From positions 81,001 to 145,000 of the forward strand of contig CAJNDS010002426.1 in the NCBI GenBank assembly GCA_905221605.1: a DNA stretch of 64,000 nucleotides, in the 5' to 3' direction. This DNA comes from Symbiodinium natans. Taxonomy: Eukaryota > Sar > Dinophyceae > Suessiales > Symbiodiniaceae. Under the pieces are notes generated by a model. It was not told the origin of the DNA. It ran no database searches and was given only the letters and a program-made list of their open reading frames with translations. A program made the position numbers and the translations under genes. Positions 31,201-41,600 of this stretch are shown piece by piece. Position 1 is the stretch's first letter, and each line of letters opens with the position of its first letter.

Positions 31201-32452
31201 GCTGGTTTGCCTCGTTGCAGGTCCACCTCCTTCCTTTCGGCCCTCCTTGGGCTGGCGTGCATACCACGTTGCAAGCCGTGGTTTCGACTCCACTCTTGGG
31301 TTCCCTGGTGAGGGTCCTTTCTTCAGGGTTTTCTGGGTTCTTTGGTGGTTCGGGGTTTGCTGCCTTGCTGTAGAAGAATCGAGCCATGTTTTGCGCCCTC
31401 GCCATGCTGCTGACCGAGAGCGCTCTCTAGCCAGGTCCACTGTTGTGTTGGCAGAGGGGCGTCCTGTTGAACCTGTGACCCAGAAGCGCCGTGACAAGCT
31501 CCTGGCTGCCTTCACCGAGTGGCTTCTACGCCAGAACGTCGTCTTCGAGAGCCTCTTTGACCTGGCGCCACAGAGCACGAGACGCTTGAACGGCTTCTTG
31601 ATTTCTTACGGTAGGCAGCTTTTCGAGGCAGGCTGGCCGTACAGTCACTACTCCGAAGTCATAAATGCTGTAGCGTCGAAGGAACCTGCCATCAGGAGGA
31701 GTTTGCAACCTGCGTGGGATCTTGCTTTTTCCTGGCTGCGTGAAGAACCTCATTCTCACCATGTTGCTTTGCCATGGCAGGTTTTGCTTGCGGCGATTAC
31801 GACGTCGCTCATGTGGGGCTGGGTCAGGGTAGCTGGCTGTTTGGCTTTAACTTGGGGCGCTGTGATGCGCGCTGGTGAGACGCTGGCTGCAAGGAGGTGC
31901 GACCTGCTCCTCCCCGGAGACGTTTGGGGGACCATGCAGTGCTGCATGGTTTCGATTCGCGAGCCTAAGACCAGGTTTAAGGCTGCGAGACACCAGGCTG
32001 CCAAGTTGGACCAGCCCGACCTCCTGGACGTCGTCACTTTGGCTTTTGCTGACCTGGAGCCTGGATCAAAGCTCTGGCCGTTTTCAGCTTCGACTCTTAG
32101 GAGCCGTTTTGATCAGCTCATGCAGCGGCTTGGCACTGACCGTTGGGCTGATCAAGGTAGCAAACGCCTTGATTTGGGGTCGTTACGTGCAGGCGGTGCA
32201 ACCTGGCTGCTTCAGGCCTCGGAAGACTCAGAGCTAGTGAGACGCCGCGGCAGGTGGCTGAATGCCCGCACCATGGAGATATACGTGCAGGAGATTTCTT
32301 CACTACAGTTTGTGCATAGGCTGTCTGAGCAGGCCAGGCTCAAGGTCTTTGCTTCAGTTGACAACTTCAAGCTGGTGCTGCTCGTGGCCGAGCGGCTTCA
32401 GAAAGCACGGACTCCGACCAGGTTTTGGTTTTCTCACTTTGCCGGCGGTTGA
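28217..32452 (+). CDS. pol of element 2: RT, RNase H with embedded methyltransferase-like domain, tyrosine recombinase
   Basis: 1,411 codons from ATG 28217; the frame is open further upstream (to 25811), so the true start could lie between 27942 and 28217 or depend on frameshifting from ORF2. RT: Asp258/Asp261 in AADRRDFYHQ and Asp378-Asp379 in VIDDYF. RNase H: Asp552 (ATDAS), Glu879 (NILETAA), Asp903 (LVDSSV), Asp952 (PGDCPTRD). Between Asp552 and Glu879 sits a ~250-residue insertion with a Rossmann-type start (FDFVEVGVRGGS, ~624) and SPPAAAFS (~685), the counterpart of the PPC loop in element 1 but with Ala for Cys. Recombinase: Arg1218 (MRAGET), Lys1251, Arg1324 (GSLRAGG), Trp1347 (RGRW), Tyr1356 (MEIYVQE). 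All recombinase and RT residues are present, so it may be active. Confidence 0.9.
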   Translation: MHRRLLHIVCMALNFLHSNFVPIPPAALQRPCNAAQRSLVARLGRLLKAFGASVGEFVLSDSGRRNPQLIARLSELTTFLATSAVATGDAYAAQSGTAVPMHNDAFQGLDPFRSLDVSRLQLSGRGLWNPLPYLPPELYMAFAEPASLLHFNPPPDDFMPVWTRENPQEVAALASLWDKLGLLRLAPARLSMSESFLLARAFNCYKGPDRDRMIIDRRGRNYAECRLAGPSMFIPVGPMLGMLEVDPGRQSVYCAAADRRDFYHQLKAPDRKSVTNVLGPALPRRAVEHLQAFGRLLPCGLSATNPSALQSPRSLLFEPDHYLVCFAAVAQGDHLGVEVGTAAHSALLESGGLLADERRLCSNRPFKGTTCAEGLVIDDYFSVCVKDLRDPAPPECLRHLSRAKSIYAHESLEGSDSKDIVGACFAKIAGAEINSSEHARRLGTVTVASPAAKRVALAAVSVEAARFGLVTDALWLSLVGSWTSCALFRRPLMAIFSAVYGVASTGSSKPSRPTLCVLPRQAAQELVLASVLCPLASVDLTSLFDPCIYATDASEAKGGYVTAHVGTDLVRPLWRTASKRGGYSRLLSKEEAILVRLDDREPIDLRMLAPATCPSPSRPLAYHFDFVEVGVRGGSVSELLRSMGRSVGPVLDFRVSVAYDIMNSRTFEWILHLLQHRKLKSLLLSPPAAAFSPRKSRCSPNPGFSRPSSAREVRATRVLRRHLALLSSAVQCGVPSVIVRPDSPGFVTGPEWHLLLRFGARFVGTCACAFQGLCCKGWKFLVFGLDLTPLSVPCCRGGLCVQSGPRQHPDDAFLPPLLVKALACEFDRALRRVSHVRSLQALKPEGLENPVLNDVVLSVRWLSGDDWCWRATAHINILETAAIHRLIKALAVRGPRRVVILVDSSVAFHACAKGRSPSKGLTPILRKIAALCLLSGLLPAFHYVPTRLNPGDCPTRDLHLPEPCDSSFWGRLSLDELYEGLSGLKLRRWASNWVRLVCLVAGPPPSFRPSLGWRAYHVASRGFDSTLGFPGEGPFFRVFWVLWWFGVCCLAVEESSHVLRPRHAADRERSLARSTVVLAEGRPVEPVTQKRRDKLLAAFTEWLLRQNVVFESLFDLAPQSTRRLNGFLISYGRQLFEAGWPYSHYSEVINAVASKEPAIRRSLQPAWDLAFSWLREEPHSHHVALPWQVLLAAITTSLMWGWVRVAGCLALTWGAVMRAGETLAARRCDLLLPGDVWGTMQCCMVSIREPKTRFKAARHQAAKLDQPDLLDVVTLAFADLEPGSKLWPFSASTLRSRFDQLMQRLGTDRWADQGSKRLDLGSLRAGGATWLLQASEDSELVRRRGRWLNARTMEIYVQEISSLQFVHRLSEQARLKVFASVDNFKLVLLVAERLQKARTPTRFWFSHFAGG

Positions 32453-32487
32453 TCGGCATCCGCATGTGGTGGAGCTGTGGTGGCGGA

Positions 32488-32590
32488 GGCAAAGCCGAAG
32501 GTGGCTTCGCTAATGGGACAACTGCAGACGCAGGTGCAAAAACAGTGGAGCTTCAGCGTAGCAGTGAAGGCTTTCCGAACTTGAACACCT
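32488..32590 (+). repeat. split direct repeat B1
   Basis: 103 bp, identical to B2; its last CCT is shared with the start of A2, so B1A2 reproduces the junction of the circular intermediate. Confidence 0.9.
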
Positions 32591-32633
32591 GCAGCAATAG
32601 GTGTGAACGTGAAGGATGCCGATCTCAAGGCGA
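32588..32633 (+). repeat. split direct repeat A2
   Basis: 46 bp identical to A1. A 23-bp spacer (32634-32656) separates it from B2. Confidence 0.9.
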
Positions 32634-32656
32634 CCCACCCTACCACTCCCGCCGCC

Positions 32657-32759
32657 GGCAAAGCCGAAGGTGGCTTCGCTAATGGGACAACTGCAGACGC
32701 AGGTGCAAAAACAGTGGAGCTTCAGCGTAGCAGTGAAGGCTTTCCGAACTTGAACACCT
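32657..32759 (+). repeat. split direct repeat B2 (right end)
   Basis: 103 bp identical to B1; ends in AACACCT, after which AAACCCTAAACCC continues the telomere-like array. Confidence 0.9.
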
Positions 32760-32784
32760 AAACCCTAAACCCTGAACCCTAAAC
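32757..32784 (-). repeat. CCCTAAA tract, right flank of element 2
   Basis: About four units in the same orientation as the left flank. Confidence 0.95.
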
Positions 32785-34398
32785 TTTCGGCTTCAGGTCG
32801 CGGGCGGACTCCCGGTGACTTAGTGAATGCAAGCCGTGTAGCCTTCTGCCGAGGACAATCGTCGGCATGTCTCAAGGCTCTTAGCTTAATTGAGTCGTTT
32901 GGAGAAGGACACAGCTTGTATGATTTTTGCCTGTGGAAGCTTCCGCTTATGGTAAGTCGAACCCGACTGAGAGCAGCGCAGAATGACGACGAAAAAGTCA
33001 AAAGCTCAACATGTTGCCCGCTCGGAACTGCAACCGCACCCTTCCTGTGGATGCTCGACTCCTGCGACCATCGCGGCAGCGTCATTGAGATTGCAATGGC
33101 GTGCTCTGATCGACCTGCGGGCCCGCAACGTGGATTTGGTCTCATCCGGCAACAAGAGGTTTTGGTTTCACACCACAATAAAAGATGTGTGCACCACAAA
33201 GCTTCGAGCTTTGGCTGCAGCGGAGCACCGGTGGGTTGTGTGGTGTCTGGACACACGTATTGTCAGAGCTTGTGCGGAGCAAACTTCGCACAAGTCTACC
33301 ACGTAGTGGTACAAACGAAAAAAAACTGCAGGATTCATGCGTGCACATTTTTGTCTTCGAGCTGGCGGTGTGTAACAATTACATATCACAGCTTTGCTTC
33401 ATGCTTTGAGGTCGCACTGGTAGAAATACATGGCATGTAAACGTTGCTATTTATGTTCTCGTGTGTTTTGCATGCATGTGAAGCTAGGTCAGGTGTCCTC
33501 TTCCTCTGCATTGCCCAAAACCTTCAAGCTGCAGCCTGTCCTGCCTTAGTCACTCCCCCTCAGAAGTAGGGAAGGTCACTCCATGATGTTCGCCAAACGC
33601 CATGTGGCTTTGCCTTCAGGCTTTTGGACTCACCTTCTTCAGAAGAGAACAAATCGTTTTCACTGCCAGGGCTGCAGACGTTTTTGCGGATTGACCTTCG
33701 TGGGATTGAATTCCAAGGGGGGTGGCATTGAACGAGCCCAGCTGCCCGCCACCGTTTTGAACAGCCGACTCAGAACTCGCTCCCCTTTTGGACCTTCGTC
33801 TGAACCCCCAGCTCCCTACCCCGAATCCCTTTACCCCAAAGGGAGAACCTGACAAGCAGAGTGTGTCATCTCGGCGCACCCCTTCCCCGAAACCACAGGT
33901 AAGCTTTCCCGCGGTGGACCTTTTCCGCACACCCGTGCCTAAGGCTGCGAAGCGTTTTGGAGCTTCGAAGTCGAACCATGCGGATGTCGCGTTGTACCAG
34001 CTGCACTTGCACCGAAAGCATGTCAGAAAGTCTTTCCGTATGCATGGTCGGATGGTCACACCGTTTGGCTCAAGCTTCTTCACCAGCACATCGGTCAAAT
34101 AGCCAGATTTCGACACTTTTCTGTTCATTTTTTGGACGGGACGGTCGTCATGGTCATACCGAAGTGGACCACCCTGACCCAACTATCTCCGTTCGCTGGC
34201 TTTAGAGCCAAAAGCACCCCACCTACCAAGAAGGCAGTGCGCAGGCAGCCAAGATATAGCATTCTACTCAGATACCAAGCCACGGATCTCTGCTGCCAGG
34301 CCTGTGCCATTTCATCACGTTGTGTCGGGATGGCGTGCAAATATGTGTTCGAAGGCACAATTATGGGTAGCTTTGCGTCAGTGTGTTTTGTGCCAGGC
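32785..34398. other. stretch upstream of CSE1, no gene assigned
   Basis: Open frames on both strands without recognisable domains. A weak TTTGGCTCAAG match occurs at about 34064-34074. Confidence 0.3.
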
Positions 34399-37300
34399 AT
34401 GGCAGCGAGTCCGGAGCAGATGGCGCAGCTTGCACAGCTCTTGACACAGACTGTGGCAGGCAACATGGAGGCCACACGTGCAGGTAGAACTAGGGTATGT
34501 TCCATGAACCAGTTTGTTACATTGAGATGCAAAACTCGGAGGCAATGAAAGTGGCAGAGCAGCAGCTCCGAACAGCCGAAGTACAGCCCGGGCGCGCCGT
34601 GCAGTGGAAAGTGGGCCATGAGCAGTTGCGTTTTTCTACGCCGGTCAGAAAAGTGTGCTGGGTGTGCCTTGCTGGTGCGCGTGACTTCCGTTCGCCTGAG
34701 CAATCTGTGGCAGATTCGGCTTGGTTCTTCTAGAGCTTCTACGCTCCGGCAGCGTGGAAGTGGCTGCTAGGCCTAGAGACGTGCGCAGAGCGATGCTCCA
34801 TCTCAACACCTTCGCATCAAGGTTTTTTCAATGTTCCTTTTCTGGCGGAGCATATCACTCTCAGGGGGGGGAAGTGCTCGAATGATGCAGGCAAGCCGGA
34901 GCCATTTATTTCAAGAACTACATCCGGCGACAGTGGCGGCGACCTTAGGCTGTGGGGCAGTCGGCTTTGCAGAATGAATGTCGCATGGTGCCAGGTGCAA
35001 GTGATCACCCTAAACCCTAAACCCTCAACCCTAAACCCTAAACTCTATTTAAAGGCAAGTGTCGGACCCTCGAGGTGCGTCGAGGGCGCTGGTGGCATCT
35101 CAACGTCCGACCGGCAGGCCCAGTGGCAAGCTTTGATGCTCGGGCGTGTGACGACATTCCAGTACTCGTTAGACATGTGCGGCGACTTGAGCTGGCAACG
35201 CCTAACAGGGTTTCCTTGATGTTGCTTTCTGCTGCTGAATGGACAAGCGACGTAAGTGTTACTGTATGCTTCGTAAAGTACAGCAACAGTGTGACAAGGC
35301 CATCAAGCAGCACATTCTCTCGCTTATGCTCCAAGCGCCTAAACAGGTGCAGGCCGGGTGGCCGGACTTGCGAGATAAGCGGGGGGAAGTGGGGAAGTCT
35401 GGGTGTTGACTCTGAGAGGGGTGCCCCAGCTTCTGTTGTGTTGTGGAGTTGTGCTTTCCTTTCGGCAAGGCACTTTGGCGTGCCCGGTAGTGCCCGGTAG
35501 CTGCTTGGACCTGTCACAGGTTCAGCTGTCTGCGGGCTTGGAGGAGATTTCCATCACTGACTACCCGTCAGTTCATGCCCAAAATGGCTGTTGACACAAG
35601 GTGTGCCTGCGACTTTTTGTCCGTGACGCAGAACCATTTGGCTAAGGAGTGGCAGTCTCTCCTGCCTGAGATTGTACAGCACCTAAAGACGTCGCAGGAC
35701 AGGCTCACAGGGAGACCCAGAGAGGCAATGGCTTTAGGGTTTAGGGGTGTAGATTTAGAGTTCAGGGTTTAGGGTTAGGGTTTAGGGTTTAGGGCTTAGG
35801 GTTTAGGGTTTAAGGTTTAGGGCAGTCTTCTGCCTGCCTGTCTTATGACTTGGGAATGTCGATCAAAAGTCGCGCAGCGAGGACATGTCTGTCTTAAAGG
35901 GGACCATGCAGACAGCGCACACCGTGTTTCTAAAGTGCCGGGCTTGGATTGGTAGCTCCCTTTTTGTTTTGAGCATGTCAACCCCTAAACCCTAAACCCT
36001 AAACCCGAAACCCTAAACCCTAAACCCTAAACCCTAAACCCTAAACCCTAAACCCTAAACCCTAAACTCTGCACCCTAAACCCTAAACCCCTAAAGTGCA
36101 GCGGTTCCAAGACTGATGCCAAGGTTCCGGGCACAGGCGAGATCTGAAGACCTGCTGAGGGAGGTCAAGTGCGCTTGCCGAGTTGGGCTGGGTCTGGGTG
36201 CAGGGGCATTCGTTCAAAGCATTGGTTCAACTCTCCTAAACCCTAAACCCTAAGCCCTTCGCCCTAAACCCTAAACTTCATCAACTCTCAGGTACACTGT
36301 GGAGGGCTTTCAGGAGACACACCTTGCGGTCTTCACGGCGCACCTCCCAGGGTTTAGGGTTTAGGGTTTAGGGTTTAGGGTTTAGGGTTTAGGGTGTAGG
36401 GTGCTTGTAGTGTCCTTGTGGTCTTCTTTTGGAGTCTTCAGTCTCCCGCACTGAGGCCACTTGCAGGCAAGTTCTGGGAGGGGCCTCAATGCCTGCAGAT
36501 CAGAGGGCGCCTCAGACCGATGCCTTGCTGTGTCAAAGTGGATCAACATCTGGGGTTTCGGGTTTAGGGTTTTTGGGGGTTTAGGGTTTAAGGTTTCGGG
36601 TTTCGGGTTGAGGGTTGAGGGTTTAGGGTTTAGAGTTTAGGGTTTGGGGTTGAGGGTTCAGGGTTTAGGCGGCATGCAAGTGCCTGTCTGAGGCTGGTTT
36701 CTCATTTTGAGCTCCTCTTAGCAACCATAGGCCCTGAGCTTACCTTTTTCTCGCCGTCAGCTCGCTTGGCAAGCCATGAACTGGTCCTGGGCATGTTCCG
36801 TGTATCCGAGATGCTGGCAACCAGGTGCGTTCTTTTCCATGAATGTCATAGACCTTCCAGAGTTCTTTGAGGATCACAGAGAGGAAACTCGGGGGTTGCT
36901 CTGTGTCCCTTGCGGCCCACGTGCGGCCGACATTTCGGCCCACACATGCGGCTTCAGGAATACTTCAGAGGCTTCCTTGAATTGCTGAAATTCCAGCATG
37001 AGGTGCGTTCGGGGGCGGCGGTGAAGGGATCCTGCGATTGTGGTGTGCTGATGCACATTGATGCACATTGATGCACATTTGGTGCACCTTGCTCAGGAAG
37101 CTTTGTGCATGCTAAGAATCTGGATCAGGCCGTGGCTGGAAAAGACCAGCAGGGACTCCTTGAACAGGCGCCGAAGGGAAGTCGGTCCAAGCTATCAAGT
37201 CTCGATGGTTCAATGCGCTGCTATCCAGGTGAAGGGGGCCATTTGCGAGTGCCTTGTGCTCTACGCGGATGCTCAGCGGAGAATCCCTGCCCTTGTTGAA

Positions 37301-38618
37301 AGCTGACGTGCTTTGCTTCTATCAGTTGGATCTTAAGATGACCTGAACCGAGGACAAATATCAAGAGGAGCCAGGTTCTCAAGTTGCTTTTACATGCAGC
37401 TTTGCTCTCCAGATGCCGCGCGAAGACAAAGCATGAGATGTCCAAGGTTCATGCCTTTCTTGCTCCCTTGTGTCAAGGAGGTCCGCCTATCTGACAAGCT
37501 AAATGTAGCAGAAAGTCCAGGCACACTGCCGACTTATCGCGTGCACAGGTCTGGAGTTTACTCGTCGGCCTGGACCAGCAGGCCCAAGAGTTGCAAGATC
37601 TTGCGAGATCTGGGAAAAAGAGTTCCGCAAGGAGAAGAATGACCAGCTGGTTGCCAAGGGCATTCAGTTTCTGTCGTCGGCAGCCTAGCATTGTGGTGAG
37701 TGCAGGTGGTAGCCGTTCCAGCCATTTCCAGGCCTTTGCAGACAGCTACCGTTGAAGACAAGCCAGGTCCACCGCAGCAACACAGTGGCCCCAGTCTCCG
37801 TTCGAGGAATTGCTGTATGTAGAGTTTCAGATTCAAGGCATTGGCATTGACTGTTCTTTTACAAGTTGACGTGCGGAAGGGCCGGTTGAGACTCTTCATG
37901 CAAGGACCCCAATGTTCTCTCCGGCATTTGCGAGAAGGCAGAGGGGTTGTGCATTCCAAAACACCATCGACTGTTCCACATTGCCACGGGCGGATCACGG
38001 ACTGGAAGATTTCGTCCTGAGGTTGCAGCATACAGAAGAAGACTTGGAAGCTACATGTGTGCTACCACTTTGTCGGCCATTGATGCTAGAGCCAGGTGGT
38101 GTTCCCAAATGTCTTGCTTCGAGACTCGGATGTCGAGCTGTTCGAAGACAACCCTTTGGAGTCAGCGTCTTACCTTTTTCGCTGGCTTCTACTGGCCCAC
38201 ATGGAGGATGAGTATGATGCATGCTGCCTTCAGCAGAACCGAGCGCAGGTACGTGAGGCGGGATATGGAAGCAGCTGACCAGGATCTTCCGTTGAACCTA
38301 CTGTTTTCATATGTTCACCATATGGGGTAGAGCTGCTGCAATCTCTCCAGGAGACCAGAAGACGCAGCTCCATGGACTTAGTCAAGGCACAGCACAGCGA
38401 ATGTTGCCTCTGTGCCTCAGCGTGTGCCGAGCGGCCTGCTTTGCAGCCGCGTCGCTTTTGCACGGAGCGAGGCGATGGGTCGACTCAATGAAGCCAAGGT
38501 GCCTTGCCGGGCGAGAAGGGCTTAAACATGTTATGACCTCTTGCGACCCATTTTTAGCATATCTTGTGAACATGTGTGTGTGTGTGTGTCTGTGTTTTTC
38601 AATGAGATGAAGAGAGTG

Positions 38619-38656
<38 letters not shown>

Positions 38657-41600
38657 GTTAGAGATTTTGGCTTGCGAGCGCAGGTAACCGAAATACTGAT
38701 CGGCTACGTGAAAGCACTGATGGACAAGGCTGGCAGAGTTCTGCGTGGACACGTCATGCCAAGCTTGCAATAAGTCTGAGAGCTTCATGTGGCCAAAAAA
38801 CATTCTCCAACCCTAATCTTTAATGGGAACCCCCATTTGGGTCCCCGTAATCCCCAAGATGAGGTGTGCCCTAAAGCACCCCCTGCAAGTCCTTGTGTTG
38901 TTAGACCGCCGTGGGGATGTAGGAGGGATTCTGCGACCTGCCCGAAGGTTTGGGGCACCTCATGCTAGGGTGACCTGACGAGTCCACCACGCAGCCGGCA
39001 GCTGCTTGCGGGATTGAGAGCTCCGTCGCCATCACCTGCTGGCTTCCGTGCATTCGTCCGTGATGTAGAGCCCTCCAACAAAGGCCTACATTGTCACTTT
39101 CCAAGCTGGAGACGTTTCGAACCAACCCCGCAACGCCAAACCCGCGATCCAGGTTAAGAGCCTCAAGGGCCTCCAGAGGCTCCGTCCCAAGGCAGCGCTC
39201 CTCAGGGAAACCCGAAGCCTGGGCTTGGGGGAACGCCCGCCCAAAGCCACAGCTAGCTGTCCCTAGATGCAACAAGCCACCATGCACACGTCGAGATCCC
39301 AAGGCCTCTGGAGTTGAACGTCACGCGCGTCACGCGGGCATACGCGGGCCCTCCCCAACAAAGCCTGCGTTGTCCCTGGATGCAAGCCGCGCCCTGCTAA
39401 GGACCCGAGGCGCGTTGGGCCAAACCCCCCAAATGCCAAACCCGAGATCTCGAGGCTTCGAGCCAACCCCAAAGCTAAACTGTCGAAAAGATTCGCTTCC
39501 AGACGTCCTGTGTAGAGACCAATAGCATGCACTTCCCCAGCTCAAATGCGAGTGACAAACATGACCGCGATCAACAAGTAAGAGAACCCTAAACCCTCAA
39601 AGGTCAGGACGAGGGTGGAGCGCACGCGGGGGGGGGGGGGGGGGGGGGGGGGGCGCGTGCGGTCAGCACCAGTGCCCGCCTTGCAACCCTCCATGAGCAT
39701 CCACGAGCCACCTTCAAGCCAAAACCCTCAACCGTATTCTAGAAATCCCGACATGGGAACCCCAAAGCCCTAAACCTTTTTTCCAGAAATCCCCAACATT
39801 GGGTAACCCCAAAAGCCCTAAACCTTATTCTAGGAATCCCCAACAAGGGGTACCACCGTACCTCCCCACTTTCGGAAACCCTCCGTGAGGCTGCCTCAGC
39901 CGGTGGCGGGCAGGCAGAGCGCTTCAAGGAGAGCTAGGGTTTAGGGTTTTAGGGTTTAGGGTTTAGGATTCAGGGTTCAGGAGAGTTTAGGGTTTGGGGT
40001 TTATGTATCAGGGTTGTGCACTTCGTTTGGGGGGTCTTGGTATCACATGGGGCTTTCTTTGTTAAGGTACCCAAAAGGGCCCATAATCCATGAAAATGAG
40101 CGAATTTTTGGGGGCTTACCTTAAACCCTAAACCCAGTTGCGTCGCGTGTCCTTAGATGGCCAGAAACTCCACAACCCCTTAACTAAGGAATATCCCTTT
40201 AGAATATGATAGGAACCCTAATATGACTTAAGGTATATTCCTAATTAACGAATATCCCTTAAAAATATGATAGGAACCCTAATATGATTCAAGGTATACT
40301 CCTTCATTAAGGGGTTGTGGAGTCTCTGGGTGGCGTGCATCCGTTGAGGATGCTTGCATCTTTCTGTGCATTGCCATGGCGGTGCGGGAACAAACGCAAA
40401 GAGAAGGCCGGGTCGGGCGTGGCACCCTACACCCGAAACCCGAAACCCTAAACCCTCAACCCTAAACAAACCCTGCCGAACGGCCGCCTCGTCCTGGGTC
40501 AGACAAGATTCGAAGAACAGGTGCGTAATAAGGCGGTCCCTTCTTAATGTCACGTTCCAATGGTACGGTCTTCGCTGGGCAACGTGCGCAAAAGGAATCA
40601 CTGCTTCCCTGCTCATTTGTGTGGAAAAGTCGCACGTGCAGCGACAATTCACGCATAGTGTCAAGCAACGGAAACATGACAAAGGACACGGTCAAATCCA
40701 CGCACCCGAGCGCGCATGACCGCATGCAAGACGCATGTTCTGAACTGAGGGAATCTGCGGACACTAGGGTTATGTGCAAAAGGGCTCAAAACAGCTACGT
40801 CATCGGTCACTCAGTCCGCAGATGCCCGGCGTCTTTCAGCTCTGTCTTGTCTCGACCCACTTGAAACGAAAGTGCCGACTATGAACCAACACTTTCAGAG
40901 GCTCAGGGGTGTGGACTCTGCAGCCGAAGACTTGATGGGTGCGCACACAGAAGTTCATATTTGAGTTGATTGTGGAGAGGTGTCACAGTGACGAACCAGA
41001 ACGTCAATGTGTGCCTTGGTCGCACGCCAGCGGACCGCTTGCGCCATTGGCATGCGGCCCCACTCTATTTTCGAACACTTTCTGGCATGGACCAAGATTT
41101 GCAGAACTGTTCTTGCAGCCACTGTTGGAGTGAGCAAAGCATCATTGAGCTTATCGGTTCAGTTCAGTCACGATCTGTACATGCACCTAAGTACGCTCGT
41201 CACTAGCAGAAGGTGGGCAACCTTGGGCCCAACATTGACGACTAGCGATTTGGAGATGGCTAGGGTGCAGATGTTCGTGCGAGGCTTCACTTTTTCACAT
41301 CCCTGGTGGCGCCGGAGCTGACTGCGGAGCCGCTGGTGGGAGCCAGCATGAGTGAGAAAGCAGATCCGAACCTTCATAGCACTTCATAGCACTTCATAGC
41401 AGTTCATAACATACATGGAGAGCATCGTGAACCCTGCCCTCCGCATTTCTCATTGTGTGCATGGGAGAGATGCAGCAGAGAATGTTGATGTGCACGTGGC
41501 AGTCCCAGCGATCAGTTCTACGAGCTTCGTGTTTGAAGTCAGAAACCTATGTTTCGTGCTTGCTCATGCAGTGGGGCATGCTCCGACATTTCCTAGCGCA

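Larger units (their letters stand above)
25353..32759 (+). mobile_element. complete YR retrotransposon with split direct repeats, element 2
   Basis: 7.4-kb element. A 46-bp sequence at the left end (A1, 25353-25398) recurs exactly at 32588-32633 (A2). A 103-bp sequence ending at 32590 (B1) recurs exactly at the right end (B2, 32657-32759). This A1 - ORFs - B1A2 - B2 layout is the split direct repeat structure known from Ngaro, PAT and VIPER-type elements. Coding content: a small membrane-anchored ORF, two gag-like ORFs and a 1,411-codon RT/RNase H/recombinase polyprotein, all intact. No target-site duplication. Removing the element restores the CCCTAAA array in phase. Exact identity of the repeats and intact frames suggest recent insertion. 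Confidence 0.9.

Noticed and set aside
34064-34074. Second spliced-leader relic (TTTGGCTCAAG)
   Set aside because: Only 11 bases match with no ATG after it; such a match is plausible by chance in 64 kb.
39320-39350. CRISPR-like short repeats (GCGTCAC)
   Set aside because: Simple tandem without spacers in a eukaryotic setting; no cas genes.
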